From positions 13,967,631-14,031,630 of the forward strand of contig CM026400.1 in assembly GCA_014843695.1 (NCBI GenBank): DNA of 64,000 nt. The letters are read 5' to 3'. Position 1 is the stretch's first letter. The number at the start of each line of letters is the position of its first letter. The notes beneath the pieces are model-generated. The model was given only the letters and a program-made list of their open reading frames with translations, searched no databases and had not been told where the DNA came from. A program made the translations under genes and the position numbers. Shown here in pieces: positions 1 to 11,384 of this stretch. This DNA is from Archivesica marissinica. Taxonomy: Eukaryota; Mollusca; Bivalvia; Venerida; Vesicomyidae.

Positions 1-342
1 GTCTATATATAGGTCGCACTGGAGTATAAAACGCAGTTAAAAAAACATAGAAATTCCAGGGGGGGGGGGCAAAACTTATTTGCTGTGTAAAACGCACATT
101 TTCTTTGAAGAAAAGGAACAAATGTCGCGAAAACCAAAAATAAATAAACACTGGGTGTGATTTGTAAGCGTTACTAGTCGTGATAATGACTGGTGTATGA
201 CCACTAAATCGCCATTTTGTCGTTTTTGAATCTTTGAACAATGGAATTTAGTTCTAAACTGGAGTATAAGACGCAGCAGACTTTTGGATACTATTTTGGA
301 GGAAGAAAAGTGCGTCTTATATATAGACTATTACGGTAATAA
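1..342. mobile_element. MITE-like element with GTCTATATATA ends
   Basis: The left end GTCTATATATAGGTCGCACT is inverted at the right as GTGCGTCTTATATATAGAC (about 310-329). Both ends continue into CTGGAGTATAAAACGCAG-type and CTGGAGTATAAGACGCAG subterminal repeats (18-35 and 260-277). The left boundary coincides with the window edge, so the true end is uncertain. A G-run lies at about 59-69. Confidence 0.65.
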
Positions 343-494
343 CAATTTCATTGTTAAGTAGTTTTGTTTCCTGTGCAGCAACTTACGCTGATGTTGTAAA
401 ACGTGATTCTTGTGTTCATGTTTCAATCTGTCTCGAACCGAAATAACTCCTTGTCTGACATTTTCCTAAGAGTACGAGTTGACCAAAGCTGTTG

Positions 495-625
495 GTATAG
501 ACGGTTCAGTAGTGCAGTTGTTAACATGTCAAACTGTGAATCCAGGGATCACAGACACGATGATCCCCTGTCTGACCTTCGTAGTATCAACTTTGAGATG
601 GGACTTTAAACCGAGGAAATTTACT
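495..625 (+). mobile_element. SINE family A, old degenerate copy
   Basis: TAGACGGTTCAGTAGTGCAG, TGTGAATCCAGGGATCACAG, GATCCCCTGTCTGACCTTCG and GATGGGACTTTAAACCGAGG follow the family A order with many changes. Confidence 0.6.
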
Positions 626-817
626 TTAGAAACTTTAAAAACTGTGATACAGGGTAATGAGACTGAGTGCAGTTGTGCATGAACCATAACTCTCTCCGTA
701 TTACTAACTAAATTATCTCCCCTTTTTCACTTCATTAAATGCTTGTCCGGAGCATAGCTCGAAAAGTAAATGAAATCAAATGAAACTTTAAAACGGTGAT
801 ACAGGGCAATGAGGCGG

Positions 818-1022
818 AGTGCTTTGTGCAAGAGGTGGTAGTGCATTCGCTTCAGGTGCGAAAGGCCCTGAGTTTGAGCCCCGCTGGAGCTGTTACGATT
901 GTGACCATCGGCAAGGCATTTAAATTCCGCGATGGATTCCATCAGGAATTAGGTCTCGAAAGTGATTAATATAAGTTGTAATATCTTGTTTCGCAATCGA
1001 GCTAAAATAAATTTATATAAAC
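818..1022 (+). mobile_element. SINE family C
   Basis: Head GTGGTAGTGCATTCGCTTCA, GTGCGAAAGGCCCTGAGTTT, GAGCCCCGCTGGAGCTGTTA; body GGCAAGGCATTTAAATTCC; end TTTCGCAATCGAGCTAAAAT. The internal CTCTTCTCTCTCCCTCG segment is missing in this copy. Confidence 0.8.
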
Positions 1023-1067
1023 TAAGCGCAATGCAGGTTATTATAATATCGCTGTCTTGCATGTGTC

Positions 1068-1245
1068 GAATTCTGTCGGACCGAACAAAATACCGACATA
1101 ACCGAAGTTTGACTTAACGAAATTCAATATAAACGGAGCCAATTATATGTAAAATGATAGTGTCTGAAATGGGACTTTGATCCGACTTCGAGATAACCGG
1201 AGAATTCGACATAACCGACTTTGACATAACAGATGTATACTGTAA
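1068..1245. repeat. Dispersed repeat with TTCGACATAACCG motifs
   Basis: It contains TCGAATTCTGTCGGACCGAA, CGACATAACCGAAGTTTGAC, AATTCGACATAACCGAC and ends ACATAACAGATGTATACTG. A related copy is at 36478-36612. Several imperfect direct and inverted CGACATAACCGA motifs suggest an old DNA transposon. Confidence 0.5.
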
Positions 1246-1288
1246 GTGGTAAGAACATGTTTCGCAATCGAGCTAAAATAAATTTATA

Positions 1289-1470
1289 TTAACCCTTTCA
1301 TCACCACAGACCTCTATTTATAGGCTTACAAAAAGTGTAGATCCAGATGAGCCGGCTCGTGACAAGATCTTGATAAATGAACTGGTCCGAATGTAATTTT
1401 CTTATTCATTTATTGGTCTAAGAATATCATGGACCAGTCCATGTCAGTTACTTGGTGTTGAATGGGTTAA
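1289..1470. mobile_element. TTAA-flanked MITE family 1, internally deleted
   Basis: The ends TTAACCCTTTCATCACCA and GGTGTTGAATGGGTTAA match family 1 in the opposite orientation to the 18898 copy. The hairpin half after GAGCCGGCTCGTGAC is missing. It ends 91 bases before DNMT1 exon A. Confidence 0.85.
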
Positions 1471-1561
1471 CTAAAACTATGTTGTACTTACAAATTTATC
1501 TCCCCTTTTCGTTTCATTACATGTTTGTTCGCAGTATAGAATTCCGTTGTTGTATTTACAG

Positions 1562-1773
1562 TGTTTATGACAAGAATACTCATCTCTGCCCGTTTGACTC
1601 GGGCCTTGTCGAGAAGAACATAGAGCTGTATTTCTCGGGCTATGTGAAGCCGATCTACGACGAGAACCCCGACTCCGAGGGCGGGATACCCACAAAGAAC
1701 ATGGGGCCCATAAACGCCTGGTGGACGGCCGGGTTTGATGGCGGAGAGAACCCACTGATAGGATTTAGTACAG
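1562..1773 (+). CDS. DNMT1: DNMT1 exon A: start of RFTS domain
   Basis: The acceptor AG is at 1560-1561 after a T-rich stretch and the donor GT is at 1774. The first base completes a codon from the previous exon and the last base opens a codon finished by exon B. The product begins [19 protein letters not shown] and ends in [14 protein letters not shown]. It matches the zinc-bearing start of the DNMT1 RFTS domain, including HLCPFD, GLxEKNxELYFSG, KPIYD and the GPIN-WW segment. In the family, RFTS recruits the enzyme to replication sites by binding ubiquitinated histone H3 and autoinhibits the catalytic pocket. An open frame continues upstream to 1452, but it is intronic (a MITE ends at 1470). 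Confidence 0.95.
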
Positions 1774-1887
1774 GTAAAAAAATGATTGCTATATAATTTG
1801 CTGAATACAATAGACAAATTGCATTGGAACAAAATTATCATCAAAATGCCTATTTACCGGTGCCGATGCAATTCTCGATACCAGTAT

Positions 1888-1965
1888 CTAAGGTTGTAAG
1901 ACTTTTCTCCAATCTCATACTCAGTCTCAAGCTTCTGATTGGTTCTGCTGAGTGTAAAGCTCGGA
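1888..1965. mobile_element. Foldback MITE, half copy
   Basis: AAGGTTGTAAGACTTTTCTC, CAATCTCATACTCAGTCTCA and CTTCTGATTGGTTCTGCTGA match the right half (reversed) of the 38408 copy. The other half is missing. Confidence 0.6.
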
Positions 1966-1984
1966 ATCAACAAATCAAATTACT

Positions 1985-2212
1985 TAGTTTATACAAATTT
2001 ATTTTTGCGAAACAAGTTCTTTCAACTTATATTAATCACTCTCTAGACCTCATTCCTGATGTAATCCATCGCCACGAGGGAGAGAGAAGAGGCAACGTGG
2101 AATTTAAATGCCTTGCCTAAGGGCACAATTGTAACGGCTCCAGCGAGGCTCGAACTCCGGACCTTTCGCACCTGAAGTGAATGCGCATCCACTGCGCTAT
2201 CACGACTTCCAC
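1985..2212 (-). mobile_element. SINE family C, minus strand
   Basis: Minus strand: GTCGTGATAGCGCAGTGGAT, CAGGTGCGAAAGGTCCGGAG, TTCGAGCCTCGCTGGAGCCG, then TGCCTCTTCTCTCTCCCTCG. The last segment is the seed of the 31.5-36.3 kb array. Confidence 0.88.
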
Positions 2213-2362
2213 AATTACTTGATTGAGAATTGAGAATAGCTTCATAACCACTGGCCCAGTAGTACCAGCTTCGTTTCAATTTTTGTCTGCGTTTAAGCAT
2301 AAGTTTCTCCTATTTTTAAATGACGTGCGATAGGCTGAGAATAAATGGCTGTTAAATTAATA

Positions 2363-2608
2363 AATTAGCGCAGTGGTTAACGCGCTCGCTTCTCACCAAT
2401 GCAACCCGGGTTCGCTCCTTGGACCGGGAAGTATGTGAGATGGTACGGTGGTCGCCAGATCGGACATGTGGGTTTTCTCCGGGTACTCCGATTTCCTCCC
2501 ACATAATGACCACATTTACGCTTTCACCCGCGCCAACGAGAGTGATTAATATAAGTTGTTAGAACTTGCTTCGCAATCGTTGCAAAATAAATAAAGTTTA
2601 AACTTTAA
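2363..2608 (+). mobile_element. SINE family B
   Basis: tRNA-like head ATTAGCGCAGTGGTTAACGC with CCCGGGTTCGCTCCTTGGAC, body GGTCGCCAGATCGGACATGT, end GCTTCGCAATCGTTGCAAAA then TAAATAAAG. Lies 70 bases before DNMT1 exon B. Confidence 0.88.
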
Positions 2609-2682
2609 TAAATCGATGATCCAATCAATGACAGTAATCCATTCCCAAACAGTAAAGCTATATAATAATAATGCTTTTTCAG

Positions 2683-2810
2683 CTTTTGCGGAGTACGTTT
2701 TGATGAACGCTAGTGAGAGTTACTCCCCTTTCATGGATCAGATGCAAGAAAAAATCAACATGAGCAAAATCGTCATCGAATTCCTCGTGAAAATACCCGA
2801 TGCTACTTAC
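2683..2810 (+). CDS. DNMT1: DNMT1 exon B: RFTS domain, 3' end lost in N gap
   Basis: The acceptor AG is at 2681-2682. Two bases complete the split codon from exon A, giving AFAEYVLMNASESYSPF and then MQEKINMSKIVIEFL up to PDATY at the gap edge. This is colinear with the RFTS core of vertebrate DNMT1 (FAEYILM, MQEKIYISKIVVEFL). From the family, only about a dozen codons should remain before exon C, so the donor should lie just inside the 1000-base gap. Apparent ORFs running through the N run are artefacts. Confidence 0.93.
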
Positions 2811-3810
2811 NNNNNNNNNNNNNNNNNNNNNNNNNNNNNNNNNNNNNNNNNNNNNNNNNNNNNNNNNNNNNNNNNNNNNNNNNNNNNNNNNNNNNNNNNN
2901 NNNNNNNNNNNNNNNNNNNNNNNNNNNNNNNNNNNNNNNNNNNNNNNNNNNNNNNNNNNNNNNNNNNNNNNNNNNNNNNNNNNNNNNNNNNNNNNNNNNN
3001 NNNNNNNNNNNNNNNNNNNNNNNNNNNNNNNNNNNNNNNNNNNNNNNNNNNNNNNNNNNNNNNNNNNNNNNNNNNNNNNNNNNNNNNNNNNNNNNNNNNN
3101 NNNNNNNNNNNNNNNNNNNNNNNNNNNNNNNNNNNNNNNNNNNNNNNNNNNNNNNNNNNNNNNNNNNNNNNNNNNNNNNNNNNNNNNNNNNNNNNNNNNN
3201 NNNNNNNNNNNNNNNNNNNNNNNNNNNNNNNNNNNNNNNNNNNNNNNNNNNNNNNNNNNNNNNNNNNNNNNNNNNNNNNNNNNNNNNNNNNNNNNNNNNN
3301 NNNNNNNNNNNNNNNNNNNNNNNNNNNNNNNNNNNNNNNNNNNNNNNNNNNNNNNNNNNNNNNNNNNNNNNNNNNNNNNNNNNNNNNNNNNNNNNNNNNN
3401 NNNNNNNNNNNNNNNNNNNNNNNNNNNNNNNNNNNNNNNNNNNNNNNNNNNNNNNNNNNNNNNNNNNNNNNNNNNNNNNNNNNNNNNNNNNNNNNNNNNN
3501 NNNNNNNNNNNNNNNNNNNNNNNNNNNNNNNNNNNNNNNNNNNNNNNNNNNNNNNNNNNNNNNNNNNNNNNNNNNNNNNNNNNNNNNNNNNNNNNNNNNN
3601 NNNNNNNNNNNNNNNNNNNNNNNNNNNNNNNNNNNNNNNNNNNNNNNNNNNNNNNNNNNNNNNNNNNNNNNNNNNNNNNNNNNNNNNNNNNNNNNNNNNN
3701 NNNNNNNNNNNNNNNNNNNNNNNNNNNNNNNNNNNNNNNNNNNNNNNNNNNNNNNNNNNNNNNNNNNNNNNNNNNNNNNNNNNNNNNNNNNNNNNNNNNN
3801 NNNNNNNNNN
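2811..3810. other. Assembly gap, exactly 1000 N
   Basis: A run of 1000 unknown bases interrupts DNMT1 exon B. The round number suggests a scaffolding gap of unestimated true size. A 49-bp tandem array starts directly at its right edge, so the gap probably holds more copies of that array. Confidence 0.97.
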
Positions 3811-4012
3811 AATATCGTGTGTCGAGTGGTTACGGCCGTTGACTTCGTCGTGTACAATGAATATCGTGTGTCGAGTGGTTACGGCCGTTGACTTCATCGT
3901 GCACAATGAATATCGTGTGTCGAGTGGTTACGGCCGTTGACTTCATCGTGTACAATGAATATCGTGTGTCGAGTGGTTACGGCCGTTGACTTCATCGTGC
4001 ACAATGAATGTC
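3811..4012 (+). repeat. 49-bp tandem array grown from a SINE head
   Basis: Four units of about 49 bp contain GTGTCGAGTGGTTACGGCCG and GTTGACTTCATCGTG; the array runs out of the N gap. The last unit passes directly into a family E SINE whose tRNA-like head has the same GAGTGGTTACGGCCGTTGAC. The array therefore amplifies the SINE's A-box region. Confidence 0.85.
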
Positions 4013-4240
4013 GAGTGGTTACGGCCGTTGACTTCAAATCACTTGTCGACTGCTGTAGGTTTGAATCCCACTAGGGGCATCAAATTCTGTCATGTTCGGA
4101 AGCTACCCAACTGGATTTGTGGAAGGTCACTGGTTCTATCCGGGTGCCCACCGTGCCTGAAATGTTGCTCTGACGGCACCCAGGGTCTTTCTCCACCTTT
4201 TATAGCTGGAGAGTCCTAGGACCTAATCTCATTGTGTGAC
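4006..4240 (+). mobile_element. SINE family E
   Basis: Head GTCGAGTGGTTACGGCCGTT, GTAGGTTTGAATCCCACTAG, body TGTGGAAGGTCACTGGTTCT, CCGTGCCTGAAATGTTGCTC, end TATAGCTGGAGAGTCC. Its head is the seed of the 49-bp array on its left. Confidence 0.87.
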
Positions 4241-4317
4241 TTTAAACCCCCGAAATAAACAAAAAGTCATCATGTATATTACATGTACCAATCAGTTATA
4301 TTTGGGATGGCAAAAAC

Positions 4318-4590
4318 GCTATTCGAATATTTGATTGGCTAGCTGTTCGAATATTTGATTGGCTAGCTATTCGAATATTTGATTGGCTAGCTATTCGAAT
4401 ATTTGATTGGCTGGCTATTCGAATATTTGATTGGCTAGCTATTCGAATATTTGATTGGCTAGCTGTTCGAATATTTGATTGGCTAGCATTTCGAATATTT
4501 GATTGGCTACTGTTCAAATATTTGATTGGCTAGCTCTTCAAATATTTGATTGGCTAGCATTTCGAATATTTGATTGGCTAGCTATTAAAA
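4318..4590 (+). repeat. 24-bp minisatellite, about 11 copies
   Basis: The unit is TTCGAATATTTGATTGGCTA plus GCTA, with single-base variants, inside the intron before DNMT1 exon C. TTCGAA and CTAGCTAG-like half-palindromes recur in each unit. AT-rich sequence with similar TTCGAATA motifs continues to about 4720. Confidence 0.93.
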
Positions 4591-4802
4591 TTAAACAAAT
4601 AGTTATATGATTTAACTGTAATTTGTTAAAATTTTAATATAAAAATTGAAAATTCCATACTTTTATATTCGAATACGATTTTAGCATGCAAACGTTCGAA
4701 TGAATATTCGAACATTCGTTGCCTTCCCTAGTAATTACAATATTGTATTTGACCCCTCTCTGTTGTATGTGCTGCTCATGTTCCTAATTAATATTATTAC
4801 AG

Positions 4803-4984
4803 ACCACTGTACCACCTGCTGGATGCCCGAGTTTCACGGAGGATTCGCTCCTGAGACACGCCCAGTTTGTGATTGACCAGGTGCAGAGCTTCGACGAGGC
4901 GGCCGACGATGACGAGGAACTTATAATAACGACTTCGTGCATGAGAGGCCTGATAAAGCTTGCCGGTGTCACGCTTGGTAAAAG
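4803..4984 (+). CDS. DNMT1: DNMT1 exon C: RFTS C-terminal helices
   Basis: The acceptor AG is at 4801-4802. The exon reads [20 protein letters not shown], then [20 protein letters not shown] and [16 protein letters not shown], matching the end of RFTS (human [32 protein letters not shown]). Two GT sites are possible, at 4978 and 4985. Only 4985, after AAAAG, joins exon D in frame; 4978 leads to a stop. A 64-bp satellite starts about 30 bases after this donor and a 24-bp array ends about 210 bases before the acceptor. Confidence 0.94.
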
Positions 4985-5016
4985 GTCAGCAACACTTCCT
5001 GATACAAACTTTAACC

Positions 5017-8000
5017 CTTTACTCCACAACGGATGAGGTCAATTACTCACTCAATAATAAACAATAGGCACACTGTACTACATTACTCCACAACGGATGA
5101 GGTCAATTACTCACTCAATAATAAGCAATAGGCACACTGTACTACATTACTCCACAACGGATGAGGTCAATTACTCACTCAATAATAAGCAATAGGCACA
5201 CTGTACTACATTACTCCACAACGGATGAGGTCAATTACTCACTCAATAATAAGCAATAGGCACACTGTACTACATTACTCCACAACGGATGAGGTCAATT
5301 ACTCACTCAATAATAAGCAATAGGCACACTGTACTACATTACTCCACAACGGATGAGGTCAATTACTCACTCAATAATAAACAATAGGCACACTACTACA
5401 TTACTCCACAACGGATGAGGTCAATTACTCACTCAATAATAAGCAATAGGCACACTGTACTACATTACTCCACAATGGATGAGGTCAATTACTCACTCAA
5501 TAATAAGCAATAAGCACACTGTACTACATTACTCCACAACGGATGAGGTCAATTACTCACTCAATAATAAGCAATAGGCACACTGTACTACATTACTCCA
5601 CAACGGATGAGGTCAATTACTCACTCAATAATAAACAATAGGCACACTACTACATTACTCCACAACGGATGAGGTCAATTACTCACTCAATAATAAGCAA
5701 TAGGCACACTGTACTACATTACTCCACAACGGATGAGGTCAATTACTCACTCAATAATAAGCAATAGGCACACTGTACTACATTACTCCACAACGGATGA
5801 GGTCAATTACTCACTCAATAATAAGCAATAGGCACACTGTACTACATTACTCCACAACGGATGAGGTCAATTACTCACTCAATAATAAGCAATAGGCACA
5901 CTGTACTACATTACTCCACAACGGATGAGGTCAATTACTCACTCAATAATAAACAATAGGCACACTACTACATTACTCCACAACGGATGAGGTCAATTAC
6001 TCACTCAATAATAAGCAATAGGCACACTGTACTACATTACTCCACAATGGATGAGGTCAATTACTCACTCAATAATAAGCAATAAGCACACTGTACTACA
6101 TTACTCCACAACGGATGAGGTCAATTACTCACTCAATAATAAGCAATAGGCACACTGTACTACATTACTCCACAACGGATGAGGTCAATTACTCACTCAA
6201 TAATAAGCAATAGGCACACTGTACTACATTACTCCACAACGGATGAGGTCAATTACTCACTCAATAATAAGCAATAGACACACTGTACTACATTACTCCA
6301 CAACGGAAGAGGTCAGTTACTCACTCAATAATAAGCAATAGGCACACTGTACTACATTACTCCACAACGGATGAGGTCAATTACTCACTCAATAATAAGC
6401 AATAGGCACACTGTACTACATTACTCCACAACGGATGAGGTCAGTTACTCGCTCAATAATAAACAATAGGCACACTGTACTACATTACTCCACAACGGAT
6501 GAGGTCAATTACTCACTCAATAATAAACAATAGGCACACTGTACTACATTACTCCACAACGGATGAGGTCAATTACTCACTCAATAATAAGCAATAGGCA
6601 CACTGTACTACATTACTCCACAACGGATGAGGTCAATTACTCACTCAATAATAAGCAATAGGCACACTGTACTACATTACTCCACAACGGATGAGGTCAA
6701 TTACTCACTCAATAATAAGCAATAGGCACACTGTACTACATTACTCCACAACGGAAGAGGTCAGTTACTCACTCAATAATAATCAATAGGCACACTGTAC
6801 TACATTACTCCACAACGGATGAGGTCAATTACTCGCTCAATAATAAGCAATAGGCACACTGTACTACATTACTCCACAACGGATGAGGTCAATTACTCAC
6901 TTAATAATAAGCAATAGGCACACTGTACTACATTACTCCACAACGGATGAGGTCAATTACTCACTCAATAATAAGCAATAGGCACACTGTACTACATTAC
7001 TCCACAACGGATGAGGTCAATTACTCACTCAATAATAAGCAATAGGCACACTGTACTACATTACTCCACAATGGATGAGGTCAATTACTCACTCAATAAT
7101 AAGCAATAGGCACACTGTACTACATTACTCCACAACGGATGAGGTCAGTTACTCACTCAATAATAAGCAATAGGCACACTGTACTACATTACTCCACAAC
7201 GGATGAGGTCAATTACTCACTCAATAATAAGCAATAGGCACACTGTACTACATTACTCCACAACGGATGAGGTCAATTACTCACTCAATAATAAACAATA
7301 GGCACACTGTACTACATTACTCCACAACGGATGAGGTCAATTACTCACTCAATAATAAGCAATAGGCACACTGTACTACATTACTCCACAACGGATGAGG
7401 TCAATTACTCACTCAATAATAAGCAATAGGCACACTGTACTACATTACTCCACAACGGATGAGGTCAATTACTCACTCAATAATAAGCAATAGGCACACT
7501 GTACTACATTACTCCACAACGGAAGAGGTCAGTTACTCACTCAATAATAAGCAATAGGCACACTGTACTACATTACTCCACAACGGATGAGGTCAATTAC
7601 TCACTCAATAATAAGCAATAGGCACACTGTACTACATTACTCCACAACGGATGAGGTCAGTTACTCACTCAATAATAAACAATAGGCACACTGTACTACA
7701 TTACTCCACAACGGATGAGGTCAATTACTCACTCAATAATAAACAATAGGCACACTGTACTACATTACTCCACAACGGATGAGGTCAATTACTCACTCAA
7801 TAATAAACAATAGGCACACTGTACTACATTACTCCACAACGGATGAGGTCAATTACTCACTCAATAATAAGCAATAGGCACACTGTACTACATTACTCCA
7901 CAACGGATGAGGTCAATTACTCACTCAATAATAAGCAATAGGCACACTGTACTACATTACTCCACAACGGAAGAGGTCAGTTACTCACTCAATAATAAAC

Positions 8001-9115
8001 AATAGGCACACTGTACTACATTACTCCACAACGGATGAGGTCAATTACTCACTCAATAATAAGCAATAGGCACACTGTACTACATTACTCCACAACGGAT
8101 GAGGTCAATTACTCACTCAATAATAAGCAATAGGCACACTGTACTACATTACTCCACAACGGATGAGGTCAATTACTCACTCAATAATAAGCAATAGGCA
8201 CACTGTACTACATTACTCCACAACGGATGAGGTCAATTACTCATCAATAATAAGCAATAGGCACACTGTACTACATTACTCCACAACGGATGAGGTCAAT
8301 TACTCACTCAATAATAAGCAATAGGCACACTGTACTACATTACTCCACAACGGATGAGGTCAATTACTCACTCAATAATAAGCAATAGGCACACTGTACT
8401 ACATTACTCCACAACGGATGAGGTCAATTACTCACTCAATAATAAGCAATAGGCACACTGTACTACATTACTCCACAACGGATGAGGTCAGTTACTCACT
8501 CAATAATAAACAATAGGCACACTGTACTACATTACTCCACAACGGATGAGGTCAATTACTCACTCAATAATAAACAATAGGCACACTGTACTACATTACT
8601 CCACAACGGATGAGGTCAATTACTCACTCAATAATAAGCAATAGGCACACTGTACTACATTACTCCACAATGGATGAGGTCAATTACTCACTCAATAATA
8701 AGCAATAGGCACACTGTACTACATTACTCCACAACGGATGAGGTCAGTTACTCACTCAATAATAAACAATAGGCACACTGTACTACATTACTCCACAACG
8801 GATGAGGTCAATTACTCACTCAATAATAAGCAATAGGCACACTGTACTACATTACTCCACAACGGATGAGGTCAATTACTCACTCAATAATAAGCAATAG
8901 GCACACTGTACTACATTACTCCACAACGGATGAGGTCAATTACTCACTCAATAATAAGCAATAGGCACACTGTACTACATTACTCCACAACGGATGAGGT
9001 CAATTACTCACTCAATAATAAACAAAAGGCACACTGTACTACATTACTCCACAACGGATGAGGTCAATTACTCACTCAATAATAAACAATAGGCACACTG
9101 TACTAAATCACTCCA
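5017..9115 (+). repeat. 64-bp satellite, about 64 copies, in a DNMT1 intron
   Basis: The unit begins ACTCCACAACGGATGAGGTC and continues AATTACTCACTCAATAATAA and GCAATAGGCACACTGTACTA. Copies are nearly identical. Recurring variants (AAACAATAGG for AAGCAATAGG, ACGGAAGAGGTCAG, and CACACTACTAC lacking GT) are scattered in repeated blocks, which suggests multi-unit duplications. The array starts about 30 bases after the exon C donor and decays near 9110. Confidence 0.97.
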
Positions 9116-9194
9116 CAATAGAAGGGGTAAATTACTCTAAATATCTCCATACTGCTGATAAGCAATAGGCACACTGTACTTAATATATACACAT

Positions 9195-9825
9195 ACTCAA
9201 TAATCAATATCTATGGAAATAGATTCAATAATCAATATCTCTGGGAATAGATTCAATAATCAATATCTCTGGAAATAGATTCAATAATCAATATCTCTGG
9301 GAATAGATTCAATAATCAATATCTCTGGAAATAGATTCAATAATCAATATCTATGGAAATAGATTCAATAATCAATATCTCTGGGAATAGATTCAATAAT
9401 CAATATCTCTGGGAATAGATTCAATAATCAATATCTCTGGGAATAGATTCAATAATCAATATCTATGGAAATAGATTCAATAATCAATATCTCTGGGAAT
9501 AGATTCAATAATCAATATCTATGGAAATAGATTCAATAATCAATATCTCTGGGAATAGATTCAATAATCAATATCTATGGAAATAGATTCAATAATCAAT
9601 ATCTATGGAAATAGATTCAATGATCAATATCTATGGAAATAGATTCAATAATCAATATCTCTGGGAATAAATTCAATAATCAATATCTATGGAAATAAAT
9701 TCAATAATCTATAATTATGGAAATAGATTCAATAATCAATAATTATGGGAATAGATTCAATAATCAATATCTATGGGAATAAATTCAATAATCAATATCT
9801 CTGGGAATAGATTCAATCAATAATC
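9195..9825 (+). repeat. 28-bp minisatellite, about 22 copies
   Basis: The unit is ATTCAATAATCAATATCTCT plus GGGAATAG, alternating with CTATGGAAATAG variants. It follows the 64-bp satellite after about 80 bases of transition and shares its TCAATAATAA-type core, so the two may be related. Confidence 0.93.
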
Positions 9826-10011
9826 AATATTTATGGAAGGTTGTTGTGCTGTGGAACAACAAGTTAAAACTAGCCATGATAAATACATAATTGCTATGAA
9901 ATGTGTGGTAATCTATTGGTCAAACTTGCTGAATATATTCATTATGCCTATCGTACAGGTTGTGGCATGTATACCATATCTGTCATTCCTTCTGTCTGTA
10001 TTATCGTATGT

Positions 10012-10412
10012 ATTTCGTTTCCATCCGATAACTTCACATGTATTTCGTTTCCATCCGATAACTTCACATGTATTTCGTTTCCATCCGATAACTTCACATG
10101 TATTTCGTTTCCATCCGATAACTTCTGATGGCATTTCTTTTCCATCCGATAACTTCTGATGCATTTCGTTTCCATCCGATAACTTCTGATGCATTTCGTT
10201 TCCATCCGATAACTTCTGATGCATTTCTTTTCCATCCGATAACTTCTGATGCATTTCTTTTCCATCCGATAACTTCCGGTGCATTTCATTTCCATCCGAT
10301 AACTTCTGTTTTTTTTTGTTGATGCATTTCGTTTCCATCCGATAACTTCTGATGCATTTCGTTTCCATCCGATAACTTCACATGTATTTTCGTTTACATC
10401 CGATAACTTCAG
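10012..10412 (+). repeat. 30-bp minisatellite, about 13 copies
   Basis: The unit is TATTTCGTTTCCATCCGATA plus ACTTCACATG or ACTTCTGATG; one copy is split by a T-rich insertion near 10307-10320. Both strands stay open because the period is a multiple of three, giving spurious ORFs. Confidence 0.93.
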
Positions 10413-10447
10413 GAGCATATCGCCCACAGTTCTCTAGAGTTTATTTG

Positions 10448-10574
10448 TGTACAGGCCCTAGCCTGGAGGTTATAAAACTTTCTGATTGGCTGAGCTGAGT
10501 GCAAATTTTAAAATCGACCAATCATATCACTTGAGCTTGAGGTCGGGGAAGTTCTATAACCTCGGAGCCTGGTA
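10448..10574. mobile_element. Foldback MITE (GGAGGTTATAAAA ends)
   Basis: The left end CCTGGAGGTTATAAAACTTT pairs with the right end GTTCTATAACCTCGGAGCC; the middle contains CTGATTGGCTGAG and GACCAATCA. Copies occur at 19160-19290 and 38408-38555, and half a copy at 1888-1965. It lies just before DNMT1 exon D. Confidence 0.75.
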
Positions 10575-10639
10575 TGTCGATCAACGCTACTGACGCACCG
10601 TACATTCTCGGACAATAAGTTTCGTTGATGTTTTGACAG

Positions 10640-10802
10640 GCGAGCAATGAGGAAGGACAAGGTAGTTAAAAAAGTGGCACCGAAACAAACTCTGGCTACA
10701 ACAACGCCATTGGTCCGAACGATGTTCGACAGCATGTTTCAGGAGCAGATCGACGACAAGGCTCTGAAGGAAGCCAAGAAACGACGATGTGGGATTTGTG
10801 AG
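10640..10802 (+). CDS. DNMT1: DNMT1 exon D: RFTS-CXXC linker and first CXXC cysteines
   Basis: The acceptor AG is at 10638-10639 and the donor GT at 10803. The one-base start completes the Arg codon opened by exon C. The product is basic (RRAMRKDKVVKKVAPK), then TPLVRTMFDSMFQEQID, and ends KKRRCGICE. The last residues carry the first two zinc ligands of the CXXC finger (human RRRCGVCE). The basic stretch lies where vertebrate DNMT1 has a lysine/arginine-rich linker. The exon ends in phase 0. Confidence 0.94.
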
Positions 10803-11054
10803 GTAAGATCTTGAAAGTTTTCCGAATAATGGATGTAAAGGATTCCATTTATTTGCCTTGTAACATGATATGTGGATGTCGAGGAATCCCGACTCACATG
10901 TCACAATAGTTTCATGTCATTATAATGTTGAAATTACCGTCCATACTCTCCTATAAGACGCGTTTTTTACCACCAGATTATGGTCTCAAAGTAGCTTCTC
11001 GCCTTTTAAGCGAGTATTAAAAAATAAATATTTTTTAAATTTTTTTATTATTTA

Positions 11055-11295
11055 TTAACCCATTCAACACCAAGTAACTGACATGGACTGGTGCAAGATA
11101 TTTTTAGACCAATAAATTAATAAATAAATTACATTTGGACATGTTCATTTATCAAAATGGGTAACTTTGTCTAAAAATAGAAATATTACTGGCAAAATGT
11201 GCAGAACCTGATGAGACGGCTCATCACGAGCCAGCACATCTGGATCTACACTTTTTGTACGCCTATTTAGAGGTCTGTGGTGTTGAAAGGGTTAA
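11055..11295. mobile_element. TTAA-flanked MITE family 1
   Basis: TTAACCCATTCAACACCA at the left and GGTGTTGAAAGGGTTAA at the right, with the GAGACGGCTCATCACGAGCC centre. Full length, same orientation as the 18898 copy. Confidence 0.87.
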
Positions 11296-11384
11296 GTGTG
11301 TTAAATGGTATCAATTATTATGTTTTAGAAAAGAAAGCACTCCGACACTGAAATTTCTTCAACTTGCTTTATTTATTATTTATG

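Noticed and set aside
1477..1844. Minus-strand open frames of 92-118 codons over DNMT1 exon A
   Set aside because: Shadows of the real exon on the other strand; no protein resemblance.
2616..3906. Open frames of 360-408 codons across 2811-3810
   Set aside because: Made almost entirely of unknown residues from the N gap; the same applies to frames over 22568-23804.
4978..4985. Alternative donor at 4978 for DNMT1 exon C
   Set aside because: Joining there to exon D gives a stop after two codons; the donor at 4985 keeps the frame and family alignment.
5017..9115. CRISPR-like array
   Set aside because: Units are head-to-tail without unique spacers, in a eukaryotic intron.
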